Of a stretch of DNA of 64,000 nucleotides, positions 54,247 to 61,191 are shown piece by piece; within the stretch, counting starts at the first letter, position 1, and every line of letters begins with the position of its first letter. Under the pieces are notes generated by a model that saw only the letters and a program-made list of their open reading frames with translations, was not told the DNA's origin and ran no database searches. The stretch covers positions 59,564 to 123,563 of the forward strand of contig DLPC01000004.1 in NCBI GenBank assembly GCA_002478565.1. Direction: 5' to 3'. The position numbers and the translations under genes were made by a program. This DNA comes from Flavobacteriales bacterium UBA7468. GTDB lineage: Bacteria; Bacteroidota; Bacteroidia; Flavobacteriales_D; Crocinitomicaceae.

Positions 54247-55623
54247 ATGAATGACCTTTCACATGACCCGATTTGTGCATTAGCCACTGCCAATGGCATA
54301 GGCGCTATTGCGGTTATTCGTGTTTCAGGAGTCAACGCCAAGCAATTAGTTTCCAAGACTTTTTCTAAGGACCTGAATTCCTTACCGAGCCATTCCGTTC
54401 ATCTTGGTTGGATGCTTTCAGCAACCGGAGAACGCCTAGATGAAGTACTTGCCACTTTATTTGATCATGGCAAGAGTTTTACTGGCGAAGAGAGTGTAGA
54501 GTTGGCTTGCCATGGTTCGCCATATATCCAACAACTTTTGTTACAACGCTTGGTTGAAGTTGGCTGTCGATTAGCCGAACCTGGTGAATTTACCAAACGT
54601 GCTTTTTTAAACGGACGCCTTGACCTTTCTCAGGCAGAGGCAGTTGCTGACCTCATTGCAGCACAGTCCAAACAGGCCCATCAAGTAGCCTTGCAGCAAT
54701 TGCGCGGGCGCTTCTCTTCAGCATTACAACAACTGCGCGAGCAGCTCATCAATTTTGCTGCTCTCATTGAACTAGAACTCGATTTTGCAGAAGAGGACGT
54801 CGAATTTGCCGATCGCAGTGCGCTCAAAAACTTGGTAGCGGATGTATTAAAAATAGTGCGTCGTCTGGCGGCTTCGTTTGAACTCGGAAATGCCATTAAA
54901 AATGGAGTTCCGGTTGCCATTGTGGGCGCTCCCAACACAGGTAAAAGCACCTTACTCAATCAACTTTTAGGTGAAGACCGGGCCATTGTTTCGAACATTG
55001 CCGGCACCACCCGAGATGTCATTGAAGAAGTTTTGAATATCGAGGGCATCCAGTTTCGCTTGATTGACACCGCCGGAATCCGAGAAACAACCGAAACAAT
55101 TGAAGCGCTTGGCATAGAGCGCTCTCAACAAAAAATAGAGCAAGCCAAAATTGTCCTTTGTCTAACCGATACGAGCGACATTCAGAACCTCCAAGAAACC
55201 CAAGATTGGGTCGCGTCTTTAAAAAATCTTCATCCCGATAAGCATATTTTATTGGTCAAAAATAAAGCCGACCTCGAAACTTCCATTTCACCCGACGAGA
55301 TTAACAAAATTGATCTGCAAATAAGCGCACTCATTGGCGAGGGTATCTCTGAGCTCAAAAATGCGTTAGTTCAACTCACGCTCGGCGATTTCAGCATCCA
55401 AGACGAAACCATCGTTTCCAACGCCCGTCACCATGCTGCGCTTCAACTAACGGCTGCTGCTCTAGAGCGCGCCCAAGAAGGGCTTCAAGGCCACACCACC
55501 GCTGACTTCATTGCCATGGACATCCGCGAAGCCATGCGCCAACTCGGCCACATCACGGGTCAAATTGATGTGGATACTGACATCCTCGGCACCATCTTCT
55601 CGAAGTTTTGTATCGGAAAGTAA
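54247..55623 (+). CDS. mnmE: tRNA uridine-5-carboxymethylaminomethyl(34) synthesis GTPase MnmE
   Basis: 458 residues, full length. The N-terminal folate-binding domain starts D-P-I-C-A-L-A-T-A-N-G-I-G-A-I-A-V-I-R. The G domain has G1 G-A-P-N-T-G-K-S-T near residue 228, G2 A-G-T-T-R-D, G3 D-T-A-G-I-R and G4 N-K-A-D. The C-terminal F-C-I-G-K carries the conserved Cys. With MnmG it modifies U34 of tRNAs. The reading frame is intact up to its stop even though a recombinase gene follows, which fits a site-specific element that reconstitutes the 3' end on integration. Confidence 0.97.
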   Translation: MNDLSHDPICALATANGIGAIAVIRVSGVNAKQLVSKTFSKDLNSLPSHSVHLGWMLSATGERLDEVLATLFDHGKSFTGEESVELACHGSPYIQQLLLQRLVEVGCRLAEPGEFTKRAFLNGRLDLSQAEAVADLIAAQSKQAHQVALQQLRGRFSSALQQLREQLINFAALIELELDFAEEDVEFADRSALKNLVADVLKIVRRLAASFELGNAIKNGVPVAIVGAPNTGKSTLLNQLLGEDRAIVSNIAGTTRDVIEEVLNIEGIQFRLIDTAGIRETTETIEALGIERSQQKIEQAKIVLCLTDTSDIQNLQETQDWVASLKNLHPDKHILLVKNKADLETSISPDEINKIDLQISALIGEGISELKNALVQLTLGDFSIQDETIVSNARHHAALQLTAAALERAQEGLQGHTTADFIAMDIREAMRQLGHITGQIDVDTDILGTIFSKFCIGK

Positions 55624-55703
55624 TTATATCAAATCAAATCAAACTAAATCAATTAAAACCATTGTAAAATAAGCTATTAGCATAAATTTATTCGGAAATA
55701 TCA

Positions 55704-55731
55704 AAACACAAAATTGAATATTATTGTGTTT
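55704..55731. repeat. Inverted repeat upstream of the recombinase gene
   Basis: AAACACAA and TTGTGTTT are separated by 12 bases, with further imperfect pairing outward (TATCAAA / TTTGATA). It lies just upstream of the promoter element, a position suited to an operator or recombinase-binding site. Confidence 0.55.
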
Positions 55732-55749
55732 ATTTGATAATTTATGTGT

Positions 55750-55757
55750 TATATTTG
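55750..55757 (+). promoter_or_regulatory. -7 element (TATATTTG) of the recombinase gene
   Basis: Exact TAnnTTTG match, 32 bases before the ATG at 55790. Confidence 0.5.
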
Positions 55758-55789
55758 TTTGATTAATTCAAATTAACACAAATACACAC

Positions 55790-56911
55790 ATGACAATTAA
55801 GGTTAGACAACGCAAACCAAAGGATGGTCAAATCAGGTTGTTTTTAGATATTTATAATCCAAATGCTAAGAATAAAAGAACCAACCGTGTTTTAGATTTA
55901 TTTCTGTACGAAAATCCTTCGACACCTACACAGAAAAAAACAAATAAGGAAAATTTAGAAGCCGCTGAACGTATTCGTGCTAAAATGACTCTCGATTTGG
56001 CAATGGATAATAATGGCTTGGCAGAACTAAAAAAGAATGATAAATCATCCATTGATTTAGTAGTTTACTTTAAACAGTTAACGGATGATCGATATGAAAG
56101 TTTGAATAATTACGGGAATTGGTTAAGTGCTTATAAACACTTAAAAAAATTCTGTCCAAATGGAATTCCAATCAATCAAGTTGATGCAAAATGGCTGAAT
56201 GATTTCAAGTATTATCTACAGCATGTAGCCAAGAAAAAATCCAATCAACCATTAAATCAAAATTCACTCCATTCCTATTTTAATAAGATTAAAGCGTGTT
56301 TGAATCAAGCACATATGGATGATCTCATCACAAAAAATCCTGTTCGACAAGTTAAAGGATTTAAAGAAGGTGAGGTTCAAAGAGAATTCCTCACTTTTGA
56401 AGAACTGCAGAGAGCTGCACAAGCCGAATGTGATGTGCCACAGATGAAAAAAGCGTTTTTATTCAGTTGCTTAACAGGATTAAGATGGTCTGATATTTTA
56501 CCATTGTATTGGGGAGATTTACAATACTCTGAAAATCAACAATACTGGTTTATCAGGTTCAGACAGAAAAAAACTAAGGGTACTGAAACATTACCTATCT
56601 CAAATCAAGCAAGAGAACTTTTAGGTGAACCAGGAAAAGAAAACGAACACCTATTCTTAGGGTTAAAGTATAGTGCTTGGTATAATTTAAAGTTACAACA
56701 ATGGATGATGCGAGCAGGAATTAGTAAAACAATTACTTTCCATTGTGGCCGTCACACCTATGCCACACTTCAGCTATCAAACGGAACAGATATTTACACA
56801 GTGTCAAAACTCTTGGGTCATCGAGAATTGAAAACAACTCAAGTGTATGCGAAGATTATTGATGAAATGAAAATTAAGGCTACGAATGCTATTCCAAAAT
56901 TAAATTTCTAA
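55790..56911 (+). CDS. Tyrosine recombinase (phage-integrase family) of an integrative element
   Basis: 373 residues. An N-terminal arm-binding-like part (1-90) is followed by a SAM-like core-binding domain (about 90-190) and the catalytic domain from about 200. Catalytic residues are all visible: R232 in T-G-L-R-W-S-D, a lysine near 261-263, H318-x-x-R321, H344 in L-L-G-H-R, and nucleophile Tyr353 in Q-V-Y-A-K-I. It belongs to the Bacteroidota group with phage_int_SAM_5-type core domains. Its position directly after mnmE suggests integration at the mnmE 3' end. Its stop overlaps the next ATG by one base (TAATG). Confidence 0.95.
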   Translation: MTIKVRQRKPKDGQIRLFLDIYNPNAKNKRTNRVLDLFLYENPSTPTQKKTNKENLEAAERIRAKMTLDLAMDNNGLAELKKNDKSSIDLVVYFKQLTDDRYESLNNYGNWLSAYKHLKKFCPNGIPINQVDAKWLNDFKYYLQHVAKKKSNQPLNQNSLHSYFNKIKACLNQAHMDDLITKNPVRQVKGFKEGEVQREFLTFEELQRAAQAECDVPQMKKAFLFSCLTGLRWSDILPLYWGDLQYSENQQYWFIRFRQKKTKGTETLPISNQARELLGEPGKENEHLFLGLKYSAWYNLKLQQWMMRAGISKTITFHCGRHTYATLQLSNGTDIYTVSKLLGHRELKTTQVYAKIIDEMKIKATNAIPKLNF

Positions 56912-57909
56912 TGAATTTTTACCTCAGAATAAATCGTTTAGTAAGGTTTCAGCAGTATTACATCAGAAAGCATTTGTTTCAGGATAATGTTGTTGACTAC
57001 GGGTTATTAAGGAAATTGGCAGAGGACATCAAATATCAAAACTTGTTCTCAAAACTTATAAAGCAACCTGTTTTTAGAAATTTATATTATCAGTACCTAT
57101 CCAAATATCCAATTGATGAAAAAGTTAAAGATGTTTCGTTGTATTTGGAAATTTCTAAAGATTTGATTGATCAAGGGATGATAACCTTAATCAATGAAAA
57201 CACTGAGCCTGAAGTAATAGTAATACCTGAGTTAGAAATAAGAGATAAAAAGTTATTCAATGAATTTTCGAAAAGAATTTTGAAAGAATTTTCTTTTTTG
57301 ATTCTATTTGAAAAACGGATGTATTTTCTGAAATCCTTGCTTGATGAGATTTCAAGTAGAGGGCCTTTTAATCAGGATGAAATACTTCGAATCAAAGCAG
57401 ATTTAGAGATTAAAATTGCAAAGTTTGATAAGTATATCATTGGAAATATTAAAGTGCCTGATCTGAAGAAAATAGAAGAGAACAAAATAAGGCAAATCAG
57501 ATCTTTTCCACTGGAATTAAAAAATACTAATGAAAGTAAACTTGCAAACCATAGTTCTTTTATTGAAGCATTTAATCTATTAAGACAAAATAATCTGATC
57601 AGTAAACAAACTTCATTACAGCAATTTTGTCAACTTTTTCATACAAAGGGCTTGGATGAAAATTCATTTATTGAATGGACAGGGACATTTATTGAACTTA
57701 AATGGACAATAGTAGAAATAACCAAAAAAGTAAACAATAAAGACTATAATGGTTTGAAAAAATGGCAAATTGCTCAAAATTGTTTCAAGGTTAATTCTCG
57801 TGGGACAACTCTCACAATAGATAATTACACCCAAATTTCAAATGCAAATGGAGGTGACAAAAAAAAACAATTAATAATCGATTTTGGAAGAAAATTACAG
57901 GAGTTATAA
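56911..57909 (+). CDS. Protein of unknown function coupled to the recombinase
   Basis: 332 residues, Lys/Ile/Asn-rich, with no signal peptide or membrane segment. The C-terminal ~110 residues carry a F-I-E-W-T-G-T-F-I-E-L-K-W-T-I-V-E-I segment followed by N-Y-T-Q-I-S. From memory, that pattern (W-T-G, E-L, then F...NY) recurs in accessory proteins of Bacteroidota conjugative and integrative elements of the RteC-like type. I cannot confirm it without a search. Translation is coupled to the recombinase by a TAATG overlap, so a directionality or regulatory role in integration or excision is possible. The gene is A+T-rich. Confidence 0.7.
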   Translation: MNFYLRINRLVRFQQYYIRKHLFQDNVVDYGLLRKLAEDIKYQNLFSKLIKQPVFRNLYYQYLSKYPIDEKVKDVSLYLEISKDLIDQGMITLINENTEPEVIVIPELEIRDKKLFNEFSKRILKEFSFLILFEKRMYFLKSLLDEISSRGPFNQDEILRIKADLEIKIAKFDKYIIGNIKVPDLKKIEENKIRQIRSFPLELKNTNESKLANHSSFIEAFNLLRQNNLISKQTSLQQFCQLFHTKGLDENSFIEWTGTFIELKWTIVEITKKVNNKDYNGLKKWQIAQNCFKVNSRGTTLTIDNYTQISNANGGDKKKQLIIDFGRKLQEL

Positions 57910-58097
57910 TTCTCCAACTCTGAAAGGGTTCAAAGTTGGTTCTAAATAATTCCTAATAAAATAAAGTGCTTCAATACTCTGAACTCTGAACAATCTCTAA
58001 TCAGAGTTTAATTGCTTGAATTAACTTGAAATCCATAATTTCTTTGTGCTTGCATTGGCCAATGCGCTTTTATTAATTTTTAAAAAAACGCAAAATT
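57910..58097. other. Non-coding control region of the element, rich in repeats and palindromes
   Basis: 188 bases with no gene. It begins with a hairpin (CCAACT / AGTTGG, 57914-57939). ACTCTGAA occurs at 57917-57924, 57976-57983 and 57983-57990, and an inverted copy (TCAGAGTT) lies at 58001-58008. The perfect 14-base palindrome 58052-58065 follows. The layout resembles an iteron/operator region between the integration module and the replication module. Confidence 0.5.
58052..58065. promoter_or_regulatory. Perfect 14-base palindrome, probable operator
   Basis: GCATTGGCCAATGC is exactly self-complementary. It lies 32 bases before the ATG of the small DNA-binding protein, with a near-consensus TTTCTTTG promoter-like sequence at about 58040 just upstream. 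Confidence 0.55.
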
Positions 58098-58439
58098 ATG
58101 CACAAAGATGTAAGACCCCTCTACTCCCTTACAGTTGAGGAATTTAAAGAGTTAAGCAAGACCATTGCTTTAGATAATAGCTATTTATTAAAACCTGATG
58201 AAACAATTCAGGAACCCAAAAGTGACATCATTTATCTTGATGAAGTTATTAGCTTGACAGGATATAAGGAAAGCACAGTTTATTCCAAAGTATGTCGTAA
58301 AGAAATACCCGTTATTTCAACAGGGAGACCTCTTGCTTTTTCACGTGAAGAAATTCTACAATGGATGAAGGATGGTCGGCCAACAGTAGCTGAAATGTTG
58401 GCGATCGAATTTACTAACCTTAAAAACAAGAAGAAATGA
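58098..58439 (+). CDS. Small helix-turn-helix (excisionase/MerR-like) DNA-binding protein
   Basis: 113 residues. Residues ~48-95 form a winged-helix unit: I-I-Y-L-D-E-V-I-S-L-T-G-Y-K-E-S-T-V-Y-S-K-V, then I-P-V-I-S-T-G-R-P-L-A-F and E-I-L-Q-W-M-K-D-G. This matches helix-turn-helix proteins of the type encoded by nearly all Bacteroidota integrative elements, which act as excisionase-like or copy-control factors. It overlaps the helicase start by 4 bases (ATGA). A perfect palindrome upstream is a candidate binding site. Confidence 0.85.
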   Translation: MHKDVRPLYSLTVEEFKELSKTIALDNSYLLKPDETIQEPKSDIIYLDEVISLTGYKESTVYSKVCRKEIPVISTGRPLAFSREEILQWMKDGRPTVAEMLAIEFTNLKNKKK

Positions 58440-60007
58440 AAAATCTTGACGAAGGGTTAGAAAACCACTTAGAAAAACTATTGAGCCAAGTGGAAATGAT
58501 AAACGGCCACTTTAATGAAAACACCGTTTCACTTGGGGATAATAAATTCGCAATGGATATTTTCTCGTTTTCGATCAAAGGGAGAGATCCAAAAATCTAT
58601 TTGACTGGGGTATATAAACGAGGTGTACTCGAACTCCTAAAACACCTCGGGATTTTCTCTAAAAAAGTTTTTAATGTCGATGTTTTGGTGCGAAGAAGAG
58701 ACAATGTTCTTGACGAGATATCTGTCAAGGAAATTAAAGAGGTATTGAATTATTATTTAAATCAATTACCCCCTCTATTTGTTGAATTTGAAGGCTTTAA
58801 AGAAACGTATTCAAGAGAGGCCCAATTAGAGATTTTTTACAAGCAAACACATCTCGTCATCAATGAAAGTTTTTTAGGGTATCTTGAAAAGGACGAATCA
58901 GAACTTCTAATTGATACAGCTGATTGTTCATACATCCCATTTCAAAACGGATTAATTGAAGTAACATCCAATTCCATTTTGAAACTCGAATTTCCTGAAT
59001 TACAAGGCAGAACAGTTTGGCGAGATAGTATTATTTCAAGAAATATTGGTAACAAAGAAATTGGAGGTAATTTTTCAAAGTTCATTGAAAATGTTTGCAA
59101 TCAGGACCCGAGTAGGATTAAATCACTTAGAAGTGCCATTGGGTATTTACTTCACGCTTACCATCATAGTTCAGGCGGACAAATGGTCCTTCTTTATGAT
59201 GAAATGATTACCGACTTAAACAACCCGCAAGGCGGTACAGGAAAGGGGTTGATAGCTAATGCCATATCCCATATTCGGCATACCATAAAAATTGATGGAA
59301 AAAAGTTTAAAGGTGACAATCGTTTTGATTTTCAAGAGGTCGATTTTTCTACACAAGTTTTGTGGCTTGATGATGTAAGTAAACATGTGGATATTGATCG
59401 ATTCAATTCAATAACAACCGATGGGTTCAATATTGAAAAAAAGTTCAAAGACTCTTTAAGGATTCCTGCGTCGCATTCACCGAAAATCATCATATGTTCA
59501 AATATTATATTGGATTGCACAGGGAAAACAAGGAAACGAAGACAATTTATTGCTGAATTAGCACCATTTTACTCAAATAGAATAGCTACTGGAATTGAAG
59601 AGCCAATTATCGAATATCATGGTGCACGATTTTTCACCGATGAATGGGATAATCAAGAGTGGAATTGTTTTTTTTGGTACATGATAGAATGTTTGCAATT
59701 ATATCTATCAGAAGGTCTTGTTTATAATCCTGCCATAAACGTAATTGAAAATAGATCTCGTCAACTAATTGGAGAGGATTTTTTTAATTGGGCCCAAGAA
59801 CAGCATTTTGAAATAGGTCAAGAATACTCTACAACTGCTTTATATGATGATTATAAAAGCCTTTATGAGAAGGGTAATGAAAAGTTCATGCAACGGACCT
59901 TCAGCAATAAACTTAAAGCCTTTTTCAACTTGAAAGATTTGAAGTTGGAGTTTTTTACAAAACCAAAAGGTGTTAATAAAGATTCTTACTTCAGAATCAA
60001 GAATTAA
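58436..60007 (+). CDS. Superfamily 3-type helicase / replication protein of the element
   Basis: 523 residues. Walker A G-G-T-G-K-G is at 266-271 (preceded by L-N-N-P-Q). Walker B is V-L-W-L-D-D at 308-313. The SF3 motif C is I-I-I-C-S-N at 351-356. A pre-ATPase helical region (about 215-255) resembles the D5/primase-helicase linker, and the C-terminal 90 residues could be a winged helix. The N-terminal 150 residues show no clear primase motif. It likely melts or unwinds the element origin. It is coupled to the HTH gene by an ATGA overlap, and a strong terminator follows. Confidence 0.88.
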   Translation: MKNLDEGLENHLEKLLSQVEMINGHFNENTVSLGDNKFAMDIFSFSIKGRDPKIYLTGVYKRGVLELLKHLGIFSKKVFNVDVLVRRRDNVLDEISVKEIKEVLNYYLNQLPPLFVEFEGFKETYSREAQLEIFYKQTHLVINESFLGYLEKDESELLIDTADCSYIPFQNGLIEVTSNSILKLEFPELQGRTVWRDSIISRNIGNKEIGGNFSKFIENVCNQDPSRIKSLRSAIGYLLHAYHHSSGGQMVLLYDEMITDLNNPQGGTGKGLIANAISHIRHTIKIDGKKFKGDNRFDFQEVDFSTQVLWLDDVSKHVDIDRFNSITTDGFNIEKKFKDSLRIPASHSPKIIICSNIILDCTGKTRKRRQFIAELAPFYSNRIATGIEEPIIEYHGARFFTDEWDNQEWNCFFWYMIECLQLYLSEGLVYNPAINVIENRSRQLIGEDFFNWAQEQHFEIGQEYSTTALYDDYKSLYEKGNEKFMQRTFSNKLKAFFNLKDLKLEFFTKPKGVNKDSYFRIKN

Positions 60008-60016
60008 CAAATGCAT

Positions 60017-60038
60017 AAAAGGGGTATACCCCCTTTTT
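60017..60038 (+). terminator. Intrinsic terminator after the element helicase
   Basis: AAAAGGGG pairs with CCCCTTTT around a TATAC loop, with one further T. It begins 9 bases after the helicase stop. It separates the helicase from the next gene, 55 bases further on. Confidence 0.8.
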
Positions 60039-60061
60039 ATTAAACCTTAATTCCTAATTCT

Positions 60062-61072
60062 GTGAAAAACAAATATCAACTCGACCCTTCAAGTAAGAAG
60101 TTTATTTGTCCAAAATGTGAAAAGAAACGTTACGTTCGGATGATCGATGAATTAGGTAATTATTTATCTGCTGAGTTTGGTCGCTGTGATCGATCAAACT
60201 CATGCGGATATTTTAATTATCCGCAAAATACAAATCCCGACATTATGTTAGATTTGGCGCTGCCTAACATAAGGTTTCTTTCAAAAAAGGATGGGCCGCC
60301 ATCCTTAATTCCAGATTACTATGTTGAGCAATCTCAAAAGGAATATGAAAGAAATGCATTTTATCTGTATTTAATTACTTTATTTTCTGAACAGGACATT
60401 CAAAGAGTATTTGCTTTATATAAAGTTGGCACATCAAGAAAATGGAATGGCGCAACAGTATTTTGGCAAATCAGTATTCAAAATGAAGTTCGTACTGCAA
60501 AAGTCATTAAATATGATGCCAGTACAGGAAAACGTATAAAACAGCCACATCCATTAATGACATGGGCACACAGGCTTCTAAATTTGAAAGAATTTAATTT
60601 AAAACAAGTTTTATTTGGAGAGCATTTACTATCACATTTTCCAAATCAAACTGTATGTATAGTTGAATCTGAGAAAACTGCAATTATCATGGCTATAAAA
60701 CATCCAAATTACCTTTGGTTGGCGACAGGTGGTATTCAAGAATTCAAAGCAGAAAAAATCAAGGTGCTAATGGGTAGAAATGTTGTAGTTTTCCCTGATA
60801 CTGATTTTCATTTTGATTGGAGTCAAAGAGCAAAAAGCATTTCAAAGCAATTTAATTTGAATCTAATTGTTTCCGAGTACTTAGTGAATTGTACAATTTC
60901 TTTGGATCAATCCAAAGGGTATGATTTAGCAGATTTAGATCAAATTAATGTAGATATTGCTAATTCTATTAAAAGAGAAGGTGAATCCTATAGCAATGAT
61001 TTGTTGATTTTAATTCAACGAAATCCATGTTTATTTGAATTAATTCGAGTTTTTGACCTCGGAGATTTTTAA
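60062..61072 (+). CDS. DUF6371-type zinc-finger/Toprim-like primase protein
   Basis: 336 residues from a GTG start. An N-terminal zinc finger is C16-x2-C19 ... C42-x5-C48, like the primer-binding finger of DnaG-type primases. The centre holds a Toprim-like arrangement: V-C-I-V-E-S-E-K-T-A-I (acidic Glu), W-L-A-T-G-G, then V-V-V-F-P-D-T-D-F-H (DxD). This architecture fits the DUF6371 family found on Bacteroidota mobile elements (from memory). It probably supplies priming that the neighbouring helicase lacks. The preceding terminator means it needs its own promoter or read-through; no clean one was seen. Confidence 0.8.
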   Translation: MKNKYQLDPSSKKFICPKCEKKRYVRMIDELGNYLSAEFGRCDRSNSCGYFNYPQNTNPDIMLDLALPNIRFLSKKDGPPSLIPDYYVEQSQKEYERNAFYLYLITLFSEQDIQRVFALYKVGTSRKWNGATVFWQISIQNEVRTAKVIKYDASTGKRIKQPHPLMTWAHRLLNLKEFNLKQVLFGEHLLSHFPNQTVCIVESEKTAIIMAIKHPNYLWLATGGIQEFKAEKIKVLMGRNVVVFPDTDFHFDWSQRAKSISKQFNLNLIVSEYLVNCTISLDQSKGYDLADLDQINVDIANSIKREGESYSNDLLILIQRNPCLFELIRVFDLGDF

Positions 61073-61083
61073 AATTTTAAAAA
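61066..61083. repeat. A+T-only 18-base palindrome at the end of the primase gene
   Basis: Five T, four A, four T, five A: exactly self-complementary and overlapping the stop codon. It may act as a weak bidirectional terminator. Confidence 0.4.
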
Positions 61084-61158
61084 TGAAGCATTTTCTCAAA
61101 AAAATCAAAGAGAAATCTAATCTGAATCCCTTTAAATTGTGATTTTAAAAAATGTATG

Positions 61159-61166
61159 TAGCTTTG
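61159..61166 (+). promoter_or_regulatory. -7 element (TAGCTTTG) of the T9SS cargo gene
   Basis: Exact TAnnTTTG match, 25 bases before the ATG at 61192. Confidence 0.55.
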
Positions 61167-61191
61167 ATATGGATTTCCCTAATTCGTCCAT

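Larger units (their letters stand above)
55624..55789. other. Putative left attachment and control region of an integrative element
   Basis: 166 A+T-rich bases between mnmE and the recombinase gene. It begins with a run of AAATC-type repeats (55629-55652), possible recombinase arm sites. It holds the inverted repeat at 55704-55731, then the promoter element at 55750-55757 before the ATG at 55790. The core attachment site would be expected at the mnmE 3' end. No second copy of that end was seen in the window. Confidence 0.5.
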
